Positions 17,429 to 24,417 of a stretch of 64,000 nucleotides of DNA are shown here, piece after piece (within the stretch, counting starts at the first letter, position 1; each line of letters begins with the position of its first letter). The DNA is from JAVKBW01 sp040222995 (GTDB taxonomy: Bacteria; Pseudomonadota; Alphaproteobacteria; UBA8366; Aestuariispiraceae). The notes below the pieces were generated by a model, which ran no database searches, was not told the origin of the DNA, and was given only the letters and a program-made list of their open reading frames with translations. The DNA lies in assembly GCA_040222995.1 (NCBI GenBank), contig JAVKBW010000042.1, forward strand, positions 248,001 to 312,000. Reading direction: 5' to 3'. The position numbers and the translations under genes are program-made.

Positions 17429-17444
17429 CGATACCTATGTATCG
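17429..17444. promoter_or_regulatory. Palindrome in the divergent transposase/DUF6471 intergenic region
   Basis: CGATAC-CTAT-GTATCG is a perfect 6-bp inverted repeat 16 bp upstream of the transposase ATG, in the ~110-bp AT-rich gap shared with the DUF6471-like gene. It is a candidate operator controlling transposase expression; the binder is unknown. Confidence 0.45.
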
Positions 17445-17523
17445 TATTTGGTGACTTGATATCCTGTTTTCAAGTACAAACATATCGTTTATGATGATAT
17501 TTACACCATAAACGGAGATTCAC

Positions 17524-17751
17524 ATGCCGGACAAAGAATGGGCAGACCGCGTTAAGGGTATTCTCAAAGCCGAATTGAAGCGGCGGAATGTCAGTTATCG
17601 TGAATTGTCGGAACGCTTGGAAGCGATGGGAATCCATGAATCCGAGAGGAACATAAACAATAAGCTAAGTCGGGGCGGGTTTTCCGCAGTTTTTTTCTTG
17701 CAATGCCTAGAGGCTGCAGGGGTTAATAATATAACAATATCAGATGTTTAA
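17524..17751 (+). CDS. DUF6471-like small HTH protein (passenger)
   Basis: A 75-residue protein with the pattern WADRVKGILKAELKRRNVSY...L...GI.ESERNINNKLSRGGFSAVFFLQCLEAAGV, which I recognise as DUF6471, a compact helical domain with an HTH look. GGAG precedes ATG 17524. It is divergent from the transposase gene with the CGATAC palindrome between them, so it may regulate transposition. The assignment rests on motif memory; function is unproven. Confidence 0.75.
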   Translation: MPDKEWADRVKGILKAELKRRNVSYRELSERLEAMGIHESERNINNKLSRGGFSAVFFLQCLEAAGVNNITISDV

Positions 17752-17787
17752 GTTGATAATTTAAACAGATTCCTGTATAGTTATTTT

Positions 17788-17946
17788 ATGAAAAATAGCT
17801 ACCAACTCCTGTTGTTAATTGCGGTTACTGCGGTCGTATGGGCGGCTCTTTCAGTAATCAACAACTATGCAGGATTTGCAGTTGCTTTAGGAATTTCTGT
17901 AGTTGTTGTTTTAGTCGCGGGTCGGGTTCTGTCGAGCAAAGAGTGA
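17788..17946 (+). CDS. 52-residue membrane peptide (passenger)
   Basis: A short reading frame, MKNSYQLLLL to RVLSSKE, with two hydrophobic segments (about residues 6-22 and 28-47) separated by a short polar turn. It would form a small two-helix inner-membrane hairpin. It starts 36 bp after the DUF6471-like gene and overlaps the convergent 314-aa gene's end by 36 bp. No clear ribosome site is present. The clean hydrophobic pattern supports coding, but expression is unproven; roles as a toxin-like peptide or membrane partner are speculation. Confidence 0.5.
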   Translation: MKNSYQLLLLIAVTAVVWAALSVINNYAGFAVALGISVVVVLVAGRVLSSKE

Positions 17947-18855
17947 CGCCTGATAAAGTTGACCTTGATACCGTATTACCTCGGTCACAATAGTAGATTT
18001 GATTGCCCAAACACCGTTTTCCCGATGCTCGTTGTATTTAACTATAGCCCTGATCATTACGCCATTTGAAACATCTATCTCTAGATTCCCGCTTAAAAAA
18101 TCATGCAGGAATTTCTTATCGCCCATCTGCGCACTAAACTCTCCGTCTGGTCCAGAAAACCTCCATACACGGTCATCATCCTTGAGGCGAAGGCCTACAA
18201 TCCACAAATCTATTTCACGATATCTCGTTCTCTTCCCATCGTCGTCTTCGTCTTCTTTTGTGCCTCCGGCTAGTTCAGCAAACTGAGCGCGGGAAATGAC
18301 TTGGGCGGGTTTAGTATCTTTGTTTTTCGTAATACCCACACCTCGAATCGACTTATCTTTCTGTAGTTCCGAAAAGAACGTTTTGAAATCATCATTCTGC
18401 CGCTCTCGTTTGATGATATCGGCTATTCTCTTTGCGATAGACTCCAAATCTTGTTCTGATAGATTGCTGACATCGTCACCTAAATCGACACCAAAATATT
18501 CAGCCGCTTCCAGAATTGCTTCCGGCACTTTCAGTCGGTCCAAAAGCGTCTCAAGAGTGAATGTTAGCGTTGTGTTTGCCAGCCAGAACCCGACGCCTAA
18601 AAGAGCGCCAAGAGCAATGATCCTCCTGCGAGGGTTGTCCTTTTGTTTCTCATAAAATCGGATGATGCTATTTAAAAAAAGGCTGCCGTCCGTCCCACTA
18701 ACAAGCTTAATGCTGACCTGGGACGATGGGTCCATTATGTAAGCGGCATCCTTGACCGCCCTTGACCAAGCTATCGCAGCACGAGCGACAACCTCTAAAT
18801 CAGCGTTCTCGTTTTCCTCTATATCGAGATAAAGGCTAAATGGAACATCCGTCAT
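17911..18855 (-). CDS. Passenger protein of unknown function with one hydrophobic segment
   Basis: A 314-residue protein that I do not recognise. It begins with an acidic FSLYLDIEENENADLEVVARAAIAW segment, has a likely membrane helix at ~79-97 (IIALGALLGVGFWLANTTL), an acidic linker near 205-215, and a C-terminal beta-rich part (DRVWRFSGPDGEFSAQMGDKKF). It is the outermost gene on the right of the element. Base composition is visibly AT-richer than host genes. Its sole neighbours are the 52-aa membrane peptide (convergent) and the right inverted repeat. It is clearly cargo rather than transposition machinery. Confidence 0.7.
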   Translation of the reverse strand: MTDVPFSLYLDIEENENADLEVVARAAIAWSRAVKDAAYIMDPSSQVSIKLVSGTDGSLFLNSIIRFYEKQKDNPRRRIIALGALLGVGFWLANTTLTFTLETLLDRLKVPEAILEAAEYFGVDLGDDVSNLSEQDLESIAKRIADIIKRERQNDDFKTFFSELQKDKSIRGVGITKNKDTKPAQVISRAQFAELAGGTKEDEDDDGKRTRYREIDLWIVGLRLKDDDRVWRFSGPDGEFSAQMGDKKFLHDFLSGNLEIDVSNGVMIRAIVKYNEHRENGVWAIKSTIVTEVIRYQGQLYQASLFARQNPTRD

Positions 18856-18931
18856 GGAAGTCTCCCCAAGATTGCGGGGAGATAGTCACCGGTTCTTTGC
18901 CACTAATCAAGTTTAAGAAAAAACTAGGTGC

Positions 18932-18949
18932 GTTTGCTACCTAATGCCG
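18932..18949. repeat. Terminal inverted repeat, right
   Basis: The sequence GTTTGCTACCTAATGCCG is the exact reverse complement of the left terminus at 15454-15471. Confidence 0.96.
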
Positions 18950-18957
18950 GAATTCCA
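18950..18957. repeat. Target-site duplication, right copy (GAATTCCA)
   Basis: The second copy of the 8-bp target duplication. The following base (18958) continues the comM codon CAG for Gln in ELPEFQRG. Confidence 0.93.
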
Positions 18958-19555
18958 GCGCGGCGCGCTGGAGGCCCTGCGCCAGCCGCTGGAAACCGGC
19001 CGGGCCGTCGTCGCCCGCGCCAATGCGCATGTCGAATACCCCGCCCGGGTGCAGTTGATCGCGGCGATGAATCCGTGCCGCTGCGGCCATCTCGACGATC
19101 CGGATCTGGCCTGTACGCGTGCGCCGAAATGCGCGCTCGACTATCAGGCGAAAATCTCCGGCCCACTGTTTGACCGGATCGATCTGCATGTCGACGTACC
19201 GGCTGTAAGCCCCGCCGATCTTGGCTTGCCGCCATCATCCGAAACCAGCGCGGACGTCGCCGTACGTGTCACGGCGGCGCGGAACGTACAGACCCGGCGC
19301 TATGCGGGAGCGGGTCTGCCGATCCGCACCAATGCCGAAGCCGACGGCGAAAATCTGGAAACCGTCGCCGCGCCGGATGAGGCCGGGCGGGCGCTGCTGA
19401 ACGACGCGGCGGGGAAAATGAAACTCAGCGCACGCGGCTATCACCGCGTGATGCGGGTGGCGCGCACCATCGCCGATCTGGCCGGCGAGGAAATTGTGGG
19501 CCGGATCGCCATCGCCGAAGCCCTGTCCTACCGCCGGGTCCGCCCGTCAGCCTGA
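18958..19555 (+). pseudogene. comM: comM/yifB, 3' fragment disrupted by IS
   Basis: The C-terminal ~200 codons of ComM, starting directly after the Walker B motif (QRGALEALRQPLE). It contains the family's NPCRCGHL zinc-like motif, the sensor segment SGPLFDRIDLHVDVP and the C-terminal SARGYHRVMRVARTIADL. It has no internal stops. An in-frame ATG at 18944, inside the element's right end, could in principle allow a headless product, but it would lack both ATP-binding motifs and be inactive as an ATPase. Confidence 0.95.
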
Positions 19556-19664
19556 CTCACACGCCGACAGCCGCCGGAATTGAAAAACGCTTCCGGGTTT
19601 CGCTCGCAAGGACCGGGAAATTGCAGTATGCAGCGCGATTAAAGACGAATGGTACGGATTGGCG

Positions 19665-21479
19665 ATGACCAGAATCAGCGGCGCAGGGCCGTTTGCGCTT
19701 TTCGACGATAATTTCACGGCGGATGGCCGGTCGGTTCTATTCGAGGATCCGGCGGACATCCTTGTCGTGACCGAAACGGATGAAGCTGCGGCCGCCTTCG
19801 CCGCCATCGACCGCGCAACGGCGAACAGCCTGTTCGTCGCCGGGTATTTTTCTTACGAGCTATCGCCGACCATCGATTCCGCCTTCGTGACACACCGGCG
19901 CGATGAAAACGTGCCGCTGATTCAGGTCGGGTTTTTCCGATCCCGCCGTGTTCTCACCGACCCGGAGGTCGAAACGTTTCTGGCCGGTATCGCCGACAGC
20001 GACACAGCGGCGCTTTCCGATATCATGCTGACGGAAACACGGCCCGATTTTCTGTCGAACATGGCCCGGATCCGGGCCTATATCGAGGCCGGCGACACCT
20101 ATCAGGTGAATCACACTGTGCGGGCGCGATTCCGGTTCGCCGGTTGCCCCGCCGCCTATTACCGGCGGCTGCGCCAGGCCCAGCAGGTAAACTATGGCGC
20201 GTTGCTGTCATTTCCCGATCTGACAATCCTGTCACGCTCGCCGGAGCTTTTCTTTCGCAAGGACGGCGACCGCCTGACAACCAAACCGATGAAGGGAACC
20301 GCACCGCGCCACCGCGACAGCGAGGCGGACAGGGCGGCGGCGGCGTTTCTGCAGAAAGACGAAAAGTCGCTGGCGGAAAACCTGATGATCGTTGACTTGC
20401 TGCGCAACGACCTGTCGCGGATCGCCGACCCCGGCACGGTCGCGGTGGATGCGCTGTTTGAGGTCGAGACCTATAAAACGGTACATCAGATGACGTCGAC
20501 GATATCCTGCCGGGTCTCGCCCGAGGAATCGCTGAAGTATCTGTTCGCCGGGCTGTTTCCCTGCGGGTCGGTGACCGGCGCGCCGAAAGTGCGCACCATG
20601 CAGATCATCCGTGAGCTGGAATCCGAACCGCGCGGCGTCTACACCGGCGCCATCGGCTATGTCACACCGGACAATGACATGCGGTTTTCCGTGCCGATCC
20701 GAACCATCACCCTGCAGCCCGACGGGCGCGGCGAACTGGGGATCGGCGCCGGCATCGTCTACGATTCCGTCCCGTCAGACGAATACGACGAAACCCTTCT
20801 GAAAGCGCGGTTCGCGTTCGGGTCCGCCGCCGGTTTCGACCTGCTGGAAAGCATGTATGGCGATGCCGCGACGGGCATACGGAATCTTCAGGCGCATCTC
20901 GACCGGGTCGAAACCGCCGCCCGGGCCTTCCTGTTTCCTTTCGACCGGCGGGATACGGAAGCGGCGCTGCGGGCGGCCGCGTCGGCTTTGGACGCCCCGG
21001 CCAAGGTGCGGATGACCATCGGTCCGGACGGAGAACGGAAAATCGCCAGCCAGCCGCTGGGCGAGGATACCGGGCCGAAACATGTCGTGCTCTGGGACGT
21101 TCCGACCGACTCCCGCGATCTCAAATATGCCTACAAGACGACTGACCGCGGGCTGTACAACGCCGCATGGTCGGCGGCGGCGGAACGGTACGGCGCGTAC
21201 GACGTGCTGTTCACCAACCGGAAGGGCGAACTGACAGAGGCATCGCGCCACAACCTGTTCCTGCGGTTCGGCGAGTGTTTCGCCACCCCGCCGCTTTCCT
21301 GCGGCGTCTTGCCGGGCGTCGAACGGGCAGCCTTCATGGCGGACCACCCCGGAAAGGTTGATGAACGCGTGTTGTATCCCGACGATCTGCACAAAGCCGA
21401 TGAAATACTGCTGACGAACTCGGTCCGCGGTGTCGTGACCGTCAGTTTCCTGCCGCTGACCGGCAATCCCACCGCCTGA
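19665..21479 (+). CDS. pabB: Aminodeoxychorismate synthase component I fused to aminodeoxychorismate lyase (PabB-PabC)
   Basis: A 604-residue fusion for p-aminobenzoate synthesis. The first ~375 residues are the chorismate-binding domain: NLMIVDLLRNDLSRI, KPMKGTAPRH and FPCGSVTGAPKVRTMQII with the catalytic residues. The C-terminal ~215 residues are a class IV PLP lyase: the Lys is in YKTTDR, then DVLFTNRKGELTEASRHNLFL and CGVLPGVER. One protein thus converts chorismate plus ammonia to p-aminobenzoate; a PabA glutaminase must come from elsewhere. ATG 19665 is chosen over a TTG six bases upstream. folC further right serves the same pathway. Confidence 0.92.
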   Translation: MTRISGAGPFALFDDNFTADGRSVLFEDPADILVVTETDEAAAAFAAIDRATANSLFVAGYFSYELSPTIDSAFVTHRRDENVPLIQVGFFRSRRVLTDPEVETFLAGIADSDTAALSDIMLTETRPDFLSNMARIRAYIEAGDTYQVNHTVRARFRFAGCPAAYYRRLRQAQQVNYGALLSFPDLTILSRSPELFFRKDGDRLTTKPMKGTAPRHRDSEADRAAAAFLQKDEKSLAENLMIVDLLRNDLSRIADPGTVAVDALFEVETYKTVHQMTSTISCRVSPEESLKYLFAGLFPCGSVTGAPKVRTMQIIRELESEPRGVYTGAIGYVTPDNDMRFSVPIRTITLQPDGRGELGIGAGIVYDSVPSDEYDETLLKARFAFGSAAGFDLLESMYGDAATGIRNLQAHLDRVETAARAFLFPFDRRDTEAALRAAASALDAPAKVRMTIGPDGERKIASQPLGEDTGPKHVVLWDVPTDSRDLKYAYKTTDRGLYNAAWSAAAERYGAYDVLFTNRKGELTEASRHNLFLRFGECFATPPLSCGVLPGVERAAFMADHPGKVDERVLYPDDLHKADEILLTNSVRGVVTVSFLPLTGNPTA

Positions 21480-21519
21480 CCGGGCTCTTTTGCCATTTTT
21501 CGTAGACGGCGGTTAACAT

Positions 21520-21546
21520 GGTTGTACTTCAGTTGTTATTACAACC
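21520..21546. promoter_or_regulatory. Inverted repeat upstream of the VPLPA-CTERM gene
   Basis: GGTTGTA (21520-21526) and TACAACC (21540-21546) form a 7-bp perfect inverted repeat with a 13-base spacer, about 85 bp before the start of the exported protein gene. It is a candidate regulator site; no family is assigned. Confidence 0.4.
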
Positions 21547-21628
21547 AATCCGTCCATAGCAATTGCAATGTTTTTCCCTAGAGTGGAAGGGACAGAATTT
21601 TTTAAGTTGGGGCAGAAAGGACCGGATT

Positions 21629-22387
21629 ATGGCCAATAAATTACTTACTTCATTAGCCGGGGCCGCTTTGCTGGTGGGGACGGCGTATACAGCACAGGCG
21701 TCAACAACAACATTCGATTTTACATCGTCGCATGTCTCGGGTAGTGGAACGAATTCAAATCCGTATGTTTTCGAAGACACGACGGGGAACTCAAGCCTCA
21801 CCGTTCATGCATTCGGACAACTCAAGTCTAATCCATCCCAATTCATAAATGGTACGATTGTTGATTCGTCATTTGGTCTCGGTGTGTCGCTTGGATTAGA
21901 AAACCCCGAGATCGACAACAACACATTCTTCCGCGATATCGTGGTTCTGGATTTTGGGAATCCATTCTGGGCACCGCGTGAAGCGGCTTTCAATCTGTTT
22001 GATATCTTCATGACTGACTGTTCCGGTAGTTTCGTCGCCTGTTTATTCGGTTTAGTACCGTCTACGAACGATCAGGTTGAGTTTTTCGGTTATGATGGCC
22101 CGGAACTTGATTTGAGTTCGGTAGGTAATTTGTCTGACATTATCAGCATCGCTAACTTCTTGGGTCAGGCTGACGATGAACCGGTTACTTCTAACACGTC
22201 AGCGCAATTTCGCTATCTAGCAATTGCTGCGCCGCTCGGCCAGAACAATGATGAGTACGTACTTCAAAGTTTTGTAGGCGAAAACCTGACGCCAATACCG
22301 CTGCCGGCCGCCCTGCCGCTGCTGGCGACCGCACTGGCCGGTTTCGGTCTGATTTCGCTGCGCCGCCGCCGGGCCCTCGCTGCCTGA
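21629..22387 (+). CDS. Exported protein with VPLPA/PEP-CTERM-type sorting signal
   Basis: A 252-residue exported protein. Residues 1-25 are a signal peptide ending AQAS. The mature part is Ser/Thr/Asn-rich and beta-like, with a possible disulphide pair (DCSGSFVAC). The C-terminus is a sorting signal: IPLPAALPLLATALAGFGLISL followed by an Arg cluster, the VPLPA variant of PEP-CTERM recognised by exosortase-type enzymes. AAAGGA precedes ATG 21629. The gene body is visibly less GC-rich than its neighbours while the C-terminal signal returns to host composition. A strong terminator follows. Likely role: surface or matrix protein (inference). Confidence 0.85.
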   Translation: MANKLLTSLAGAALLVGTAYTAQASTTTFDFTSSHVSGSGTNSNPYVFEDTTGNSSLTVHAFGQLKSNPSQFINGTIVDSSFGLGVSLGLENPEIDNNTFFRDIVVLDFGNPFWAPREAAFNLFDIFMTDCSGSFVACLFGLVPSTNDQVEFFGYDGPELDLSSVGNLSDIISIANFLGQADDEPVTSNTSAQFRYLAIAAPLGQNNDEYVLQSFVGENLTPIPLPAALPLLATALAGFGLISLRRRRALAA

Positions 22388-22413
22388 CATCACGCAGACA
22401 GTCTTCCTTGCGA

Positions 22414-22443
22414 AAATCCCGCCTGAAACGGCGGGATTTTTTT
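22414..22443 (+). terminator. Rho-independent terminator after the VPLPA-CTERM gene
   Basis: A 10-bp stem AAATCCCGCC/GGCGGGATTT with loop TGAAAC is followed by further T residues. It ends the exported-protein transcript ahead of the glycine riboswitch. Confidence 0.88.
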
Positions 22444-22540
22444 GCCTGAACTTCCATGAAACCGCTCCCGATTTCACAACCGAATATCATGGCTGGATTG
22501 CATCGGCGAAGTATGCTGAAAATACCGCACGACAAAAACG

Positions 22541-22771
22541 CGGTCCGGTGGGAGAGATCGAGTTCGGCCGGAAACGGCAGGCTCGGCGCCGAAGGTGTAA
22601 TCACCCCATCAAGCTCTCAGGCAAAAGGACTATCGGACCGGTATTAAAATCTGGAGAGTGGCAGCCTGATCCGGGAAACCGGTAGGCGCTGCCCGCCGAA
22701 GGAGACAGCTATTTTGATCCGATCCCGGGTGAAAACGGCGACACTCTCAGGCAACAGGGACAGAAGGGGCG
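22541..22771 (+). promoter_or_regulatory. Tandem glycine riboswitch (gcvT motif, two aptamers)
   Basis: Two successive glycine aptamers precede gcvT. The first (22541-22640) is closed by a perfect P1 pairing, CGGTCCG with CGGACCG, and contains the conserved GGGAGAG opening and CTCTCAGGCAAAAGGAC signature. The second (~22651-22771) opens GGAGAGTGGC and ends CTCTCAGGCAACAGGGACAG. The short linker between them is typical. Glycine binding normally switches on the glycine cleavage operon. The gcvT ribosome site AGGAGG (22781-22786) lies just downstream, so control at translation or at a nearby expression platform is possible. Confidence 0.95.
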
Positions 22772-22792
22772 AAGAACCGCAGGAGGAAGCGC

Positions 22793-23920
22793 ATGGCTTC
22801 TGGCGATCCGTCTTCGTCTGACCTCAGACAGACCCCGTTAACCGACCTGCACAGAAGCCTGGGCGCGCGCCTTGTGCCGTTTGCCGGGTATGAAATGCCG
22901 GTGCAGTACAAACCCGGAATCATCGCCGAACATACCCAGACGCGGGAAAAGGCCGGCCTGTTCGATGTCTCTCATATGGGCGTGATCGACATTGCCGGCG
23001 GACTTGAAGCAGAAGCGGCGATCGAACGCCTTCTGCCCGTCGATCTTGAAAAGCTGCCGCCGGGCACAATCCGGTATTCCTATCTGCTCAATACCGATGG
23101 CGGGATCATCGACGACCTGATGATCGCGCGTAACCCCGACGGCGACGGGTTCGGAATCGTCGCCAACGCGTCCAACAAGGATCGGGTGCTGGCGGCACTG
23201 AATGCGGCGCTACCGGCCCCGGCGGTGCTGCGGGACGATGTCGCGCTGATCGCCCTGCAGGGGCCGACGGCGGTCGCCGTGTTCGCCGGCCTGTCCGATA
23301 TGGACCCGGCCCAGCCGTTCATGTCGCTGCGGCACGGCGAAGCTGTCGGCATTCCGGTCCGCATCGCCCGGTCGGGCTATACCGGCGAGGACGGGATTGA
23401 ACTGACAGTCCCGGCCGAGGCCGCCGTCGATCTTGCGCAGCGCTTGCTGGACCATCCCGATGTCGCTCCGGTCGGCCTTGGCGCGCGCGATACGTTGCGC
23501 CTGGAATGCGGGCTGTGCCTGCACGGGAACGATATCGACGAATCGACCACGCCGGTCGAAGCCGGCCTAACCTGGGCGATTTCGAAACGCCGCCGGCAGG
23601 ACGGCGGCTTCACCGGCGCACCGGTTATCCAGAACCAGCTACAGGCCGGCCCGTCGCGCAAGCGCGTCGGTCTGGCGATTGAGGGCAAGGCCCCGGTCAG
23701 GGGCGGCGCGGTCCTGTCGGACAGCAGCGGGGCGCAAACCGGGAGCGTCACCAGCGGCGGGTTCTCGCCGACCCTCGGGAAGCCGATCGCCATGGGGTAT
23801 GTCGAAACCGCTCATGCCGCGACCGGTGAAAAAATTTCGGCTGAAGTCAGAGGCCGACAGATCGACTGTCATGTCACGGCGTTACCGTTCGTGCCGCAGC
23901 GTTATTTCAAACCATCCTGA
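22793..23920 (+). CDS. gcvT: Aminomethyltransferase, glycine cleavage T protein
   Basis: The T protein transfers the methylene group from the aminomethylated H protein to tetrahydrofolate, releasing ammonia. The 375-residue product has the N-terminal VPFAGYEMPVQY, FDVSHMG, the SGYTGEDGIEL segment and a C-terminal SGGFSPTLGKPIAMGYV. An AGGAGG ribosome site is 6 bp before the ATG. It is the first gene of gcvT-gcvH-gcvP behind the tandem glycine riboswitch. Confidence 0.95.
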   Translation: MASGDPSSSDLRQTPLTDLHRSLGARLVPFAGYEMPVQYKPGIIAEHTQTREKAGLFDVSHMGVIDIAGGLEAEAAIERLLPVDLEKLPPGTIRYSYLLNTDGGIIDDLMIARNPDGDGFGIVANASNKDRVLAALNAALPAPAVLRDDVALIALQGPTAVAVFAGLSDMDPAQPFMSLRHGEAVGIPVRIARSGYTGEDGIELTVPAEAAVDLAQRLLDHPDVAPVGLGARDTLRLECGLCLHGNDIDESTTPVEAGLTWAISKRRRQDGGFTGAPVIQNQLQAGPSRKRVGLAIEGKAPVRGGAVLSDSSGAQTGSVTSGGFSPTLGKPIAMGYVETAHAATGEKISAEVRGRQIDCHVTALPFVPQRYFKPS

Positions 23921-23940
23921 TCGAGAAGGGGGAAACCAAG

Positions 23941-24312
23941 ATGGCGGATGTCAAATACACAGAGGACCATGAATGGGTATCGCTTGACGGCGAGGAAGCG
24001 ACAATCGGCATCACCGACCATGCCCAGGAACAACTGGGCGAAGTCGTGTTCGTCGAATTGCCGGAAATCGGCAAGAAGGTGAAAAAGGGCGACGTGGTCG
24101 CCGTCGTCGAATCCGTGAAGGCGGCCAGCGAGATTTTCGCGCCGGTCGCCGGCGAGATTTCGGAAGCCAACCCGGCGCTGGAAGACGATCCCGGCCTGGT
24201 TAACGGCGATGCCGAGGGCGAGGCCTGGTTTTTTCGCATGATCCCCGACAACCCGGAGGAAATCGACGACCTGATGGACGCCTCGGAATACAGCGACCTT
24301 ATCGACGACTAG
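23941..24312 (+). CDS. gcvH: Glycine cleavage system H protein
   Basis: The lipoyl carrier protein of the glycine cleavage complex, 123 residues. The lipoylated lysine is in VVESVKAASEI, preceded by LGEVVFVELPEIGKKV, and followed by GLVNGDAEGEAWFFRM. GGGGG precedes the ATG. It lies 20 bp behind gcvT. The ~105 bp to gcvP contain no gene. Confidence 0.96.
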   Translation: MADVKYTEDHEWVSLDGEEATIGITDHAQEQLGEVVFVELPEIGKKVKKGDVVAVVESVKAASEIFAPVAGEISEANPALEDDPGLVNGDAEGEAWFFRMIPDNPEEIDDLMDASEYSDLIDD

Positions 24313-24417
24313 CCGGTAATAATCCGGCGCAACCCAGCCTGCCCGCTGTTTCCAACACGCGCCTTTCCGGCGCGGCGGGCGGGCGGAACGGAATAACAGG
24401 AACGGGAGAATACAGGA

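Larger units (their letters stand above)
15454..18949. mobile_element. IS1595-family (ISXO2-like) insertion element with passenger genes, 3,496 bp
   Basis: A complete insertion element. Both ends carry the perfect 18-bp inverted repeat beginning CGGCATTAGG, and it is flanked by the 8-bp duplication GAATTCCA. The centre encodes an intact ISXO2/IS1595-type transposase on the minus strand. Five other genes ride with it: a coiled-coil/winged-helix-like protein, a ribbon-helix-helix-like protein, a DUF6471-like protein, a 52-aa membrane peptide and a 314-aa orphan. A tRNA-like segment with a terminator is also present. From memory, most IS1595 elements are near 1 kb, while some subgroups (ISNha5-like) are longer and carry passengers; this fits that group. 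Parts from 16.2 to 18.9 kb are visibly AT-richer than the host genes. Confidence 0.94.
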
